A DNA stretch of 64,000 bases from Desulfoferula sp040751985 (GTDB taxonomy: Bacteria > Desulfobacterota > Desulfarculia > Desulfarculales > Desulfarculaceae): contig JBFMFU010000047.1 of assembly GCA_040751985.1 (NCBI GenBank), positions 124,001 to 188,000 on the forward strand, read 5' to 3'. The notes beneath the pieces are model-generated. The model did not search any database. It saw nothing but the letters and a program-made list of their open reading frames with translations, and was not told where the DNA came from. This document shows positions 26,402 through 34,166 of this stretch, in pieces; position 1 is the stretch's first letter, and each line of letters starts with the position of its first letter. A program made the translations under genes and the position numbers.

Positions 26402-27445
26402 TCAGGCCCCCGCGGCTTGGGCTCGGCGCCCCTGGCCCCGAGCCGCCAGGGCCTCCAGCTTGGCCAGGGCCGCGCCGCTGTCGATGGCCCGGGCGGCCAG
26501 CTCTATGCCCTCGCGCAGCTCCCCGGCCCGGCCGGCGGCCACCAAAGCCGCGCCGGCGTTGGCCAGGGTCAGGTCGCGCCGAGGGCCTGACTCGCCCCGG
26601 AGCACCGCCAGGGTCAGGGCCGCGTTGCGCTGGCTGTCGCCGCCACGGACCGCCTCGGCGCTGGCCCTGGGCAGGCCCAGGTCCTCGGGCGAGACCACCT
26701 GCCGCTCCACCCGGCCATCCTGCAGCCGGGCCATCAGGGTGGGGCCGCTGAGGCTGATCTCGTCCAGGCCGCCGTGGCCGTGTACCACGAAGGCGCTGGC
26801 GCAGCCCAGGCGGCCCAGCACCCGGGCCAGGGGTTCCACCAGGGCCGGGTCGTAGACCCCCACCACCTGCACGTCGGCCCCGGCCGGGTTGGTCAGGGGG
26901 CCCAGCAGGTTGAAGATGGTGCGCAGGCCGATCTCGCGGCGGGGGCCGATGGCGTGGCGCATGGCCTGGTGCAGGGCCGGGGCGAACAAAAAGCCGATGC
27001 CCACCTCCTCGATGCAGCCGCCCACCTCCTCCGGGCTCAGGTCCAGGGACACGCCCAGGGCCTCCAACAGGTCGGCGCTACCGCAGCGGCTGGACACCGA
27101 GCGGTTGCCGTGCTTGGCCACGCGCAGCCCGGCCCCGGCCACCACCAGGGCCGCGGTGGTGGAGACGTTGAAGGTGCCGGCCCCGTCGCCGCCGGTGCCG
27201 CAGGTGTCCACCAGGGGCTCGCCCGCGGGCAGGCGGCAGGGCACCGGCCGGCTCTTGGCCCGCATCACCTGGGCCGCGCCGGTGATCTCCTCCACGCTCT
27301 CGCCCTTGAGGCGCAGGGCCACCAGCAGGGCCGCGATCTGGGCCGGGGTGGCCTCGCCCTCCATGATCTGGGTCATGGCCCGGATCATCTCCTCTTGGGT
27401 GAGGTCCTCGCCCTGCACCGCCTTGGCGATCGCCTCTTGTATCAT
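26402..27445 (-). CDS. trpD: Anthranilate phosphoribosyltransferase
   Basis: A 347-aa enzyme that joins anthranilate and PRPP. The PRPP-binding signature TCGTGGDGAGTFNVST and the following KHGNRSVSSRCGSADLLEALG are present, as is the metal-binding pair region HGHGGLDEIS. ATG at 27445 follows GGAGGATCGAA. It is separated from the trpE-trpG genes by more than 9 kb and has its own tandem attenuator region immediately upstream, so tryptophan-specific control of this block is expected. Confidence 0.95.
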   Translation of the reverse strand: MIQEAIAKAVQGEDLTQEEMIRAMTQIMEGEATPAQIAALLVALRLKGESVEEITGAAQVMRAKSRPVPCRLPAGEPLVDTCGTGGDGAGTFNVSTTAALVVAGAGLRVAKHGNRSVSSRCGSADLLEALGVSLDLSPEEVGGCIEEVGIGFLFAPALHQAMRHAIGPRREIGLRTIFNLLGPLTNPAGADVQVVGVYDPALVEPLARVLGRLGCASAFVVHGHGGLDEISLSGPTLMARLQDGRVERQVVSPEDLGLPRASAEAVRGGDSQRNAALTLAVLRGESGPRRDLTLANAGAALVAAGRAGELREGIELAARAIDSGAALAKLEALAARGQGRRAQAAGA

Positions 27446-27480
27446 TTCGATCCTCCGCGTTTGATGGTCTGGCTAAAAGC

Positions 27481-27516
27481 AAAAAGGCCGGGACAGCTTG
27501 TGGTCTGTCCTCGGCC
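27481..27516 (-). terminator. Second trp attenuator terminator (proximal to trpD)
   Basis: On the minus strand, GGCCGAGGACAG pairs with CTGTCCCGGCC (one bulged base) and is followed by TTTTTGCTTTT. The competing antiterminator uses GGTCTGTCC at 27553-27561 (inside the leader peptide frame, just after its Trp codons), pairing perfectly over 9 bp with GGACAGACC at 27502-27510, which overlaps the left arm. A 1:2 pause hairpin CGGGCA/TGTCCCG also follows the Trp codons. Confidence 0.85.
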
Positions 27517-27544
27517 CTGGGAGCGCCCGGCTGCCGGAAGCGGC

Positions 27545-27628
27545 CTAGGGCGGGACAGACCTCTGCCCGCTACGCCACCAGCGCCAGGCGTTGATGATCA
27601 GGGCCGCTTGCGGGTTGGAGGTCTGCAT
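27545..27628 (-). CDS. trpL: Trp leader peptide 2 (27 aa)
   Basis: A 27-codon frame from ATG to TAG. The core is INAWRWWRSGQRS: three Trp codons (27575-27586) placed just before the antiterminator segment, as expected for a ribosome-stalling trp leader. The ribosome site is weak (GAGAGCAGCGAAAGAA). It lies between the first and second attenuator terminators, so it is translated only on transcripts that read through the first. Shares WRWWRS with leader 1. Confidence 0.8.
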   Translation of the reverse strand: MQTSNPQAALIINAWRWWRSGQRSVPP

Positions 27629-27653
27629 TTCTTTCGCTGCTCTCAGGGCAAAC

Positions 27654-27691
27654 AAAAAGGCCGTGAACCTGCTCGGGTCAGGTCCACGGCC
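27654..27691 (-). terminator. First trp attenuator terminator
   Basis: GGCCGTGGACCTG and CAGGTTCACGGCC form a 13-bp stem (one G-U) with a 7-base loop, followed by TTTTTGTTT. A competing antiterminator is CGGGTCGTCC (27739-27748, within leader 1) pairing with GGACCTGACCCG (27674-27685): 10 bp interrupted by a 2-base bulge, consuming the left arm and loop. Confidence 0.85.
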
Positions 27692-27719
27692 TGGGTTTTG
27701 TCGGTTTGGCTTCTGCTGC

Positions 27720-27791
27720 TCAGACCACCGCGGCGCGGGGACGACCCGTGAGGAAACTCCGCCACCAGCGCCAGGAGGTGTTGAACCGCAT
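27720..27791 (-). CDS. trpL: Trp leader peptide 1 (23 aa)
   Basis: A 23-codon frame with ATG after AGGAAAGG and stop TGA. The core FNTSWRWWRSFLTG has three Trp codons (27762-27773). The antiterminator segment lies a few codons further on. The start codon is only 16 bases past the tyrA stop, so the leader could be translated on read-through transcripts from tyrA as well as from a local promoter. Confidence 0.82.
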   Translation of the reverse strand: MRFNTSWRWWRSFLTGRPRAAVV

Positions 27792-27806
27792 GTAATGCCT
27801 TTCCTG

Positions 27807-28655
27807 TCAAGAAGCGTTGCCTGTTTTGTATACCAAATGCGGGCCCGCGTCAAGCCCGCCGCCGCCCTCCCCGCGCAGGAAGGCCCCCACCTCTTCCATC
27901 ATGCGCACCAGGCCGCCCCGGTCGCCGCTGGCCAGGCAGCCGGTGAGCTCGCTCAGGCACTGGCCCAGCACCCGCATGGCCTCGGGGCCGGCCGGATTGT
28001 GCAGGGCCAGGTCCGCGTACAGCTCCGCCGGCTGGCGCAGTTGGTGGGCCAGGATGCCCATGATGCTCTGGAACCAGGGGCCGCTGCGCCCCAGGTCCTG
28101 GGCCGGGTCGAAGCCCAGGCGCATCAGGGCGCGGCCCAGGCCGACCAAGAGCAGGTGGCGCAGGGTCTGCACCTGGGCCATGAGCCGGTCGTGGCGCTCG
28201 GCCTCGATCTGCACCGCCTGCATGCGGCCCTCGCGCAGCAGGTTCATCAGCCAGCTCAGCCAGCGGCTGCCGCGGCCGGGGCATACGAAGACCAGCTGCC
28301 CGGCCGAGGAGCGGGTGGCCGGCCCGAACAGGGGGTGGGTGCCGATGACCTCGCCTCTGGCATGGGCCAGCATGCTGGCCAGGGGCTGGGCCTTGAGCGA
28401 GGTGATATCCATGACCAGGTGGTCCGGGCGGGTCAGGGGGCCGATGGCGGCCATGACCTTCTCCACCGCCGCCACCGGCACGGCCAGGATCAACACCTGA
28501 CAGGCCTGCACGAAGGCGGCCCCCAGGGAGCCTTGCTCCTGGTCCACAACGGTGACCGGGTGGCCGCTGTGGCGCAGGCGGCGCTCCAACCAGCGCCCCA
28601 TGCGGCCGCGGCCGCCGATGATGCCGATGGAAGGTCTAAATGGGGGGACCTCCAT
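27807..28655 (-). CDS. tyrA: Prephenate dehydrogenase
   Basis: A 282-aa NAD(P)-dependent enzyme of tyrosine synthesis. The Rossmann loop is SIGIIGGRGRMGRWLERR, a following acidic position (VVDQEQ) suggests NAD binding, and the substrate region HPLFGPATRS is typical of TyrA. ATG at 28655 has a very good ribosome site (AGGAGAGGAGAAA). The chorismate mutase activity needed for its substrate is supplied by the upstream PheA. Cyclohexadienyl (arogenate) specificity cannot be excluded. No ACT domain is present. Confidence 0.88.
   Translation of the reverse strand: MEVPPFRPSIGIIGGRGRMGRWLERRLRHSGHPVTVVDQEQGSLGAAFVQACQVLILAVPVAAVEKVMAAIGPLTRPDHLVMDITSLKAQPLASMLAHARGEVIGTHPLFGPATRSSAGQLVFVCPGRGSRWLSWLMNLLREGRMQAVQIEAERHDRLMAQVQTLRHLLLVGLGRALMRLGFDPAQDLGRSGPWFQSIMGILAHQLRQPAELYADLALHNPAGPEAMRVLGQCLSELTGCLASGDRGGLVRMMEEVGAFLRGEGGGGLDAGPHLVYKTGNAS
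27827..27853 (-). promoter_or_regulatory. Candidate trp block promoter inside tyrA 3' end
   Basis: TTGACG (27848-27853) and TATACA (27827-27832) on the minus strand, with a 15-base spacer, shorter than optimal. It would start RNA just before leader peptide 1. The hexamers are good but the spacing is poor, so this is tentative. Confidence 0.35.
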
Positions 28656-28693
28656 TTTCTCCTCTCCTATACAGCCAGAGGGTTCAACGCAAC

Positions 28694-29833
28694 CTACATG
28701 CCCGGCAGCGCCTGGCCGCGGGGATAGGAGCCCAGCACCTTGAGGAACTCCACCTCCGGGCGCATGGCGGCCAGGGCCTGGCCCAGGCGGCCGTCCTGGT
28801 GGTGGCCCAGGCAGTCCACGAAGAAGGCGTACTCCCAGGGCCGGTCCTTGATGGGCCGCGACTGGATGTGGGTCAGGTTCACGCCCCGGCGGGCCAGGTG
28901 GCCCAGAGTGCGGCACAGGGCGCCGGGCCGGTGGTCCAGCCCGAAGAACAGCGAGGTCTTGTCCTGGCCGCTGGGCGGGCAGGGCCGCCGGCCCAGGATC
29001 AAAAAGCGGGTGCTGTTCAGGGGGCTGTCCTGGATGTCGGCGGCCAGCACGTTGAGTTGGTAGTGCTGGGCGGTGAGGGCGCTGCCCACCGCCGCGCCGC
29101 CCGGCTCCTGGGCGGCCAGACGGGCCGCGGCCGCGGTGCTGGATGCTTCGCGCAGTTCGGCCTGGGGCAGCCGGCGGCGCAGCCAGCCACGGCACTGGTG
29201 CAGGGCCTGGGGATGGGAGTGCACGTGGGTCACGTAGGCCAGCTCAGCCTCGCGGGACATCAAGACATGCCCCACCCGGGCGTAGATTTCCCCGCACACG
29301 CTCAGGCGCATGGTCATGAGCATGTCCAGGGTCTCGTTGACCCCGCCCTGGCTGGAGTTCTCCACCGGCACCACGCCCAGAGGGCAGCGGTCGGCCTCCA
29401 CCTCGGCGAAGACCTCGGCGATGCTCTCCTGGGGGGCGTACTGGCAGGAGCGGCCGAAGTGGCTCAGGGCCGCCTGGTGGCTGAAGGTGTGCTCCGGGCC
29501 CAGGAAGGCCACCCGCAGGGGCTGCTGCACCTGGCGGCAGGCGGAGATGATCTCCCGGAAAATGTGGCGCAGCGACTCCCCGGCCAGAGGCCCGCCGTTG
29601 TCCTGGCAGAGGCCCTCCAAGACCTGGGCCTCGCGCTCGGGCACGAACAGGGGCTGGTCGCCGGCACTCTTACACTGGGCCACCACCTTGGCCTGCTGGG
29701 CGCGCTGATTGAGTAGCTCGCGCAGGGAGCGGTCGATCTCGTCTATCTTCTGCCGGGCCTGGGTCAGGGCCTGCTGGGGCCAATCCGCCTCGTCGGGCTG
29801 GACCAGGGTCTCCGGGGAGGACGTAGCTTGCAT
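28694..29833 (-). CDS. pheA: Bifunctional chorismate mutase / prephenate dehydratase
   Basis: A 379-aa P-protein. Residues about 20-105 are an AroQ-type chorismate mutase (ARQKIDEIDRSLRELLNQRAQQA, VPEREAQVLE). Residues about 108-285 are prephenate dehydratase (VAFLGPEHTFSHQAA, VPVENSSQGGVNETLDML, and NSTRF as the catalytic TRF motif). Residues about 290-370 are an ACT domain (HRPGALCRTLGHLARRGVNLTHIQSRP), expected to bind phenylalanine for feedback inhibition. ATG at 29833 follows GAGGTGAGAT. It lies between aroF(1) and tyrA in the Phe/Tyr block. Confidence 0.94.
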   Translation of the reverse strand: MQATSSPETLVQPDEADWPQQALTQARQKIDEIDRSLRELLNQRAQQAKVVAQCKSAGDQPLFVPEREAQVLEGLCQDNGGPLAGESLRHIFREIISACRQVQQPLRVAFLGPEHTFSHQAALSHFGRSCQYAPQESIAEVFAEVEADRCPLGVVPVENSSQGGVNETLDMLMTMRLSVCGEIYARVGHVLMSREAELAYVTHVHSHPQALHQCRGWLRRRLPQAELREASSTAAAARLAAQEPGGAAVGSALTAQHYQLNVLAADIQDSPLNSTRFLILGRRPCPPSGQDKTSLFFGLDHRPGALCRTLGHLARRGVNLTHIQSRPIKDRPWEYAFFVDCLGHHQDGRLGQALAAMRPEVEFLKVLGSYPRGQALPGM

Positions 29834-29870
29834 ATCTCACCTCACGCTGATCTGGTCTATCACGGTCGGC

Positions 29871-30746
29871 CTAGGCCCGCAGGGGCAGCAGGCCGCGCAG
29901 CAGGTTCAGCTCGGCCATGAGTTGGCTGAACTCCTCGGGATGCAGGGACTGCTCGCCGTCGCAGAGGGCGTCCTCGGGCCGGTGGTGCACCTCCACCATC
30001 ACCCCGTCGGCCCCCACCGCCAGGGCCGCCCGGGCCAGGGGCCCCACGAAGCGGCGCTGCCCCACGGCGTGGCTGGGGTCCACGATCACCGGCAGGTGGG
30101 TCAGCTCCTTGAGCACGCACACCGCGCTCAGGTCCAGGGTGTTACGGGTGGCGGTCTCGAAGGTGCGGATGCCGCGCTCGCAGAGGATCACCTGGGAGTT
30201 GCCCTCGGACAGGATGTACTCGGCCGAAAGCAAGAGCTCCTTGACCGTGGTCATCAGGCCGCGCTTGAGGAGCACCGGCTTGCGGCAGCGGCCCACTTTC
30301 TTGAGCAGGGAGAAGTTCTGCACGTTGCGGGCGCCCACCTGGATGATGTCCGCGCAGGCCTCCACCAACTCCAGCTCGGCGCTGTCCATCACCTCGGTGA
30401 CTATGGGCAGGCCGGTGGCCTCGCGGGCTTGCACCAGCAGCTCCAGACCCTCGGGTCCCAGGCCCTGGAAGCTGTAGGGCGAGGTGCGCGGCTTATAGGC
30501 GCCGCCGCGCAGCACCCCGGCTCCGGCCCGCTTGACCGCCTGGGCCGTGGCCATGAGCTGCTCGTGGCTTTCCACCGAGCAGGGGCCGGCGATGACCACG
30601 AAGCCGCCGCCGCCGATTTTCACCCCGGGCAGGGGGATCACCGTGTCCTGGCTGTGCCATTTGCGGCTGACCAGGTCCTGCGGCGGCGGCCCGGCCACCG
30701 CGGCCGTCCCCGCCATCTTGCCTATGTCCACTCTCGCCTGTATCAC
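29871..30746 (-). CDS. aroF: DAHP synthase, type I-beta, without regulatory domain
   Basis: A 291-aa 3-deoxy-7-phosphoheptulonate synthase, the first enzyme of the shikimate pathway. The AroF/KdsA-like core is present: VVIAGPCSVESHEQL, RGGAYKPRTSPYSFQGLG, KPVLLKRG, GNSQVILCERGIRTF and VDPSHAVGQR. Unlike the paralogue at 36.2-37.3 kb it lacks the N-terminal ferredoxin-like regulatory domain; about 25 unrelated residues precede the core. GTG start after GGAGGG. First structural gene of the aroF-pheA-tyrA block, so its control is probably at transcription through the leader upstream. A KDO8P synthase role is less likely given this context. Confidence 0.9.
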   Translation of the reverse strand: MIQARVDIGKMAGTAAVAGPPPQDLVSRKWHSQDTVIPLPGVKIGGGGFVVIAGPCSVESHEQLMATAQAVKRAGAGVLRGGAYKPRTSPYSFQGLGPEGLELLVQAREATGLPIVTEVMDSAELELVEACADIIQVGARNVQNFSLLKKVGRCRKPVLLKRGLMTTVKELLLSAEYILSEGNSQVILCERGIRTFETATRNTLDLSAVCVLKELTHLPVIVDPSHAVGQRRFVGPLARAALAVGADGVMVEVHHRPEDALCDGEQSLHPEEFSQLMAELNLLRGLLPLRA

Positions 30747-30806
30747 CGTAACCCTCCGTCTAGCTCGCGGCCTGGGCTCCGCCGCCGGCCTCTTTGCCCC
30801 AGAACG

Positions 30807-30843
30807 AAAAAGGCCAAGGGCGGCTTTTCGTCCGCCCCTGGCC
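30807..30843 (-). terminator. Attenuator terminator before aroF-pheA-tyrA
   Basis: GGCCAGGGGCGG pairs with CCGCCCTTGGCC (one G-U) over 12 bp, followed by TTTTT, 61 bases before the aroF start. The competing antiterminator is TCGTCCG (30896-30902) with CGGACGA (30828-30834), which removes part of the left arm and the loop. CGCC/GGCG flanking TCGTCCG can form the alternative 1:2 hairpin. Confidence 0.82.
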
Positions 30844-30861
30844 TGTGGTTTTGGCTTTTTG

Positions 30862-30997
30862 CTAAGCTAGCTTAGTCTTCGGCCTCCCCGCGCCACGGAC
30901 GGACGGCGGCAAAATAATAAAAGCTAAAATAGAAATAGCTCTGCCCAGGGAGCTGGCTCCCGAGCTGGCTAAAACTATTTGCCTTCGCCTTGTCCAT
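30862..30997 (-). promoter_or_regulatory. Candidate Phe/Tyr leader peptide region
   Basis: Between the promoter and the terminator one frame encodes YFYFSFYYF (30910-30936) followed by AAVVRGAGRPKTKLA and a stop at 30862-30864. This is the composition expected of a Phe/Tyr attenuation leader. That frame has no ATG, GTG or TTG after its upstream stop. The only nearby ATG (30997) is in another frame and gives a 24-aa peptide ending WAELFLF. Dropping one G from a GGGG run at 30958-30961 would join ATG to the aromatic run (44 aa). Either a base error, a frameshift or an unusual start must be invoked. Confidence 0.6.
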
Positions 30998-31035
30998 GGC
31001 CTCTAATCTCTAGGGTCGCCGATCTTCGAATTTTT

Positions 31036-31063
31036 ACTATATGCCTTTTAGCGCCGATGTCAA
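31036..31063 (-). promoter_or_regulatory. Sigma-70-type promoter for aroF-pheA-tyrA
   Basis: On the minus strand, a perfect -35 TTGACA (31058-31063) and -10 TATAGT (31036-31041) are separated by 16 bases. It lies just past the aroQ stop codon and about 35-40 bases before the leader ATG, so the Phe/Tyr block can be transcribed independently of the genes upstream. Confidence 0.75.
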
Positions 31064-31106
31064 CGGTATTTTTCACACCGGCCGGCCGGCCGAGGTGACG
31101 TTTTGG

Positions 31107-31547
31107 TTACTGCCCCTCTGCCCCGCCCTGGGCGAACCACCACAGGGCCAGGGCGTAGGAGCGCCAGCCGAAACCGGCCACCGAGCCCCGGCAGACCCCG
31201 CTGATCAACGACACCCGGCGGAACTCCTCGCGGGCCTGGGGATTGCTCAGATGCACCTCCACCACCGGCGCGCCGCAGCAGGCTACCGCGTCGCGCACGG
31301 CCACGCTGGTGTGGGTGTAGGCCCCGGCGTTGAGCACCACGCCGGCCGCCTGGCGCCCGGCCCGTTGCAGGGCGTCCACCAGCTCGCCCTCGTGGTTGGA
31401 CTGGAAGAAGCTCAGCTCCAGGCCCAGGCCGCCGGCCAGCTCCTGCAGGCGGCCGTTGATCTCGGCCAGGGTCAGGGTGCCGTAGTGCGCGGCCTCGCGC
31501 TGGCCCAGCATATTAAGATTGGGCCCGTTGATCACCGCGATATTCAT
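31107..31547 (-). CDS. aroQ: 3-dehydroquinate dehydratase, type II
   Basis: A 146-aa type II enzyme, normal length, for the third shikimate-pathway step. The N-terminal INGPNLNMLGQREAAHYG contains the catalytic Arg and Tyr; NAGAYTHTSVAVRDA and EVHLSNPQAREEFR contribute substrate contacts and the catalytic His. Its start overlaps the aroC stop by 4 bases. It ends the first, common-pathway block; the next promoter lies 44 bases downstream. Confidence 0.95.
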   Translation of the reverse strand: MNIAVINGPNLNMLGQREAAHYGTLTLAEINGRLQELAGGLGLELSFFQSNHEGELVDALQRAGRQAAGVVLNAGAYTHTSVAVRDAVACCGAPVVEVHLSNPQAREEFRRVSLISGVCRGSVAGFGWRSYALALWWFAQGGAEGQ

Positions 31548-32605
31548 AGCGCCGCTCCTCTCTGGGCCCGCTGGGCCAGCCAGGCGTCGGCCAGCACCAG
31601 GGCGGCCATGGCCTCGGCCACCGGCGCCACCCGCGGGCAGAGGCAGGGGTCGTGGCGGCCCTGGATGCGTATGCGCCGGGGTTGGCCGGCCAGGTCTATG
31701 GTCTGCTGCTCCTGGGAGACGGAGGGCGTGGGCTTCACCGCCAGGCGCACCGTGATGTCCTGGCCGGTGGAGATGCCGCCCAGGATGCCGCCGCTGTGGT
31801 TGGACAGGAAGCCCTCGGCCCCCATCTGGTCGTTGTTCTCTGATCCCCGGCGGCCAGCGGCGGCAAAGCCGTCGCCGATCTCCACGCCCTTGACCCCGCC
31901 GATGGAGAGCATGGCCCCGCCCAGGAGCGCGTCCAGCTTGTCCATGACCGGGTCGCCCAGGCCGGCGGGCACCCCGCGGGCGATCAGCTCCACCACCCCG
32001 CCCACCGAGTCGCCCTGAGCCCGGGCCGCCTGCACCTGATCCACCATGGCCGCGGCCGCCTGGGGGTCGGCGCAGCGCAGGGGGTCATTGTAGGCGAAGG
32101 CCAGGTCCACGCGCTCGGCCCGCACCGGGCCGATGGCCACGGTGTAGGCCTGCACGGTGGCGCCCAGGCTGGCCAGCAGGGCCCGGGCCACGGCCCCGGC
32201 TGCCACCCGGCCCACGGTCTCGCGGCCCGAGGCGCGGCCGCCGCCGGGCTGCGGGGGCAAGCCGTACTTCTGGTGGTAGGTGTAGTCCGCGTGGCCGGGG
32301 CGAAAGACATCGGCCAGGGCCTGGTAGTCGCCGGAGCGGGCGTCCTGGTTGCGCACCAACAGCGCGATGGGCGAACCCAGGGTCTTGCCCTGGGCCAGGC
32401 CCGAGAGTATCTCCACCGCGTCCGGCTCCCGCCGGGCCGAGGTCAGGGGCGAGGCGCCGGGCCGGCGACGGTCCAGGTCGGCCTGGATCATGCCCGCGTC
32501 CAGGGCCAGGCCGGCGGGCACGCCCTCCACCACCACCCCCACCGCCGGGCCGTGGGACTCGCCGAAGGTGGCCGCGCGCAAATATCTGCCGAATATGCTG
32601 CCCAT
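31544..32605 (-). CDS. aroC: Chorismate synthase
   Basis: A 353-aa FMN-dependent lyase making chorismate from EPSP. Family signatures seen: FGESHGPAVGVVVEGVPAG, GGGRASGRETVGRVAAGAVA, GSENNDQMG and GGISTGQDITVRLAVKPT. ATG at 32605 lies one base after the aroKB stop. It supplies the branch-point compound used by TrpEG, PheA and TyrA in the same cluster. Confidence 0.95.
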   Translation of the reverse strand: MGSIFGRYLRAATFGESHGPAVGVVVEGVPAGLALDAGMIQADLDRRRPGASPLTSARREPDAVEILSGLAQGKTLGSPIALLVRNQDARSGDYQALADVFRPGHADYTYHQKYGLPPQPGGGRASGRETVGRVAAGAVARALLASLGATVQAYTVAIGPVRAERVDLAFAYNDPLRCADPQAAAAMVDQVQAARAQGDSVGGVVELIARGVPAGLGDPVMDKLDALLGGAMLSIGGVKGVEIGDGFAAAGRRGSENNDQMGAEGFLSNHSGGILGGISTGQDITVRLAVKPTPSVSQEQQTIDLAGQPRRIRIQGRHDPCLCPRVAPVAEAMAALVLADAWLAQRAQRGAAL

Positions 32606-32606
32606 G

Positions 32607-34166
32607 CTAACCCTTCTGCACCGCGTCTATGGCGCCTTGCAGCTCGGTGGGCCGCACGTCGTCCACCACCACCGGCCGGCCCAGGCCGGCCAGCAGCACG
32701 AACACCACCTTGCCGCCGCGGTTCTTCTTGTCGCTCTGCATGATGGGCCAGACCGCGGCCGCCGAAGGCAGGGCCAGGCCCTTGGGCAGCAGGTGCTTCA
32801 GGGCGCCCATTATGCGGCCGGCAGCCTCGTCCTTGATGAGGCCCCGCCGGACCGACAGGGCCGTGGCCACCATGGTGCCCGCGGCCACGGCCTGGCCGTG
32901 GCTGAGGCGGAAGCGGCTCAGGCCCTCCAGGGCGTGGCCGTAGGTGTGGCCCAGGTTGAGGATGCGCCGGCGGCCGCCCTCGCGGAAGTCCTCGCCCACC
33001 ACCGCGGCCTTGGCCCGGGCGGCCTGACCGGCCACCTGGGCCAGGCCCAGCAGGTCGCCGTGCAGGAGGGCGGCCATCTCCTCCTGCACCAGCCGGGCCA
33101 GGGCCGGCGCGGCCACCAGGCCGTTCTTGTAGGCCTCGGTGAGGCCGTCGGCGATCTGGCCGCGGGCCAGGGTGGCCAGGGCCTTCAGGTCCAACAGCAC
33201 CGCCTGGGGCCGGGTGAACAGGCCCACCTGATTCTTGGCTGGCCCCAGGTCCACCGCGGCCTTGCCGCCCACGGCCGCGTCCACGCAACCCAGCAGGGTG
33301 GTGGAGACCAGCACGAAGGGCAAGCCGCGCTTGTAGGTGGCGGCCACGAAGGCCCCCAGGTCGGTGATCACCCCGCCGCCCAGAGCCACCAGCAGGTCGC
33401 CGCGCTCGACGCCCGCCTGCAGCATGGCCTTGTAGATGCGCTCGGCGCTGCGCAGGGTCTTGCTGCGCTCGCCGGCCGGGATGGCGATGACCAGGGGATC
33501 GTCCAGCATGGCGCGGTAGCGGGCCAGGTGCAGGCGGGCCAGCTTGCGGTCAGTGACGATCACCGTGCGGCGGCCGGCGGCCAGCTCCTCCAGCACCTGC
33601 GGGCCCTGCCAGGTGCTGATCACCGGGCAGTCCACGCCGTCCAGGGGCAGGCTGAAGCGCTCGTCGGGCAGCAGGGCCCCGGCGATGCTGTCAGCCAGGT
33701 TCAGGGGCCCGCCGCCGTCCACCGATACCTTGAGGTCGTGGTCGGCGTAGGCCTGCTGCCGGCTGGCGAACAGCGCGGCCAGGCCAGCCGGGTCCTGCCA
33801 GAGGGGACGCTTCTTCTCTTCGCTGGGCCCCAGGTGGCGGCGACAGGCCTCCAAGGACGCCTCCAGGAAGATGATGCGGCCCGAGGCGCGCATAAGCTGG
33901 CGGTTGACCGGCCGCTGGGGCAGGCCGCCGCCGGTGGCCACCACCAGGCCCTGCCTCCGGGACACGGTGCGTAGCTCGGCCGTCTCCAGGCGGCGGAAGG
34001 CCTCCTCGCCCCGCTCGGCGAAGACCTGGGCCACGGACATGCCCAGGCGGCGGGAGATGCTGCGGTCCAGGCTGACGAAGCGGCGGCCCAAGGCCTGGGC
34101 CAGGGCCCGGCCCACGGTGGACTTGCCCGCGCCCATGAAACCGGTGATGTACAGATTGTCCTTCAC
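32607..34166 (-). CDS. aroKB: Fused shikimate kinase / 3-dehydroquinate synthase
   Basis: A 519-aa two-enzyme fusion. Residues about 1-168 are shikimate kinase: P-loop GFMGAGKSTVG, SLDRSISRRLG with the substrate Asp kept (the preceding acidic residue of the usual D-x-D is Ser), and TGGGLPQRP. Residues about 175-519 are dehydroquinate synthase: GGGVITDLGAFVAATYKRG for NAD, zinc ligands in DGLTEAYKNGLV (Glu) and LNLGHTYGHALE (His). It would catalyse steps 2 and 5 of the pathway, which are not consecutive. ATGA overlap with aroE. Confidence 0.93.
   Translation of the reverse strand: MKDNLYITGFMGAGKSTVGRALAQALGRRFVSLDRSISRRLGMSVAQVFAERGEEAFRRLETAELRTVSRRQGLVVATGGGLPQRPVNRQLMRASGRIIFLEASLEACRRHLGPSEEKKRPLWQDPAGLAALFASRQQAYADHDLKVSVDGGGPLNLADSIAGALLPDERFSLPLDGVDCPVISTWQGPQVLEELAAGRRTVIVTDRKLARLHLARYRAMLDDPLVIAIPAGERSKTLRSAERIYKAMLQAGVERGDLLVALGGGVITDLGAFVAATYKRGLPFVLVSTTLLGCVDAAVGGKAAVDLGPAKNQVGLFTRPQAVLLDLKALATLARGQIADGLTEAYKNGLVAAPALARLVQEEMAALLHGDLLGLAQVAGQAARAKAAVVGEDFREGGRRRILNLGHTYGHALEGLSRFRLSHGQAVAAGTMVATALSVRRGLIKDEAAGRIMGALKHLLPKGLALPSAAAVWPIMQSDKKNRGGKVVFVLLAGLGRPVVVDDVRPTELQGAIDAVQKG

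Noticed and set aside
30923..30997. A 24-aa leader from the ATG at 30997 ending WAELFLF, as a simple Phe leader
   Set aside because: It has few regulatory codons and a poor ribosome site spacing. It is kept only as an alternative within the Phe/Tyr leader region.
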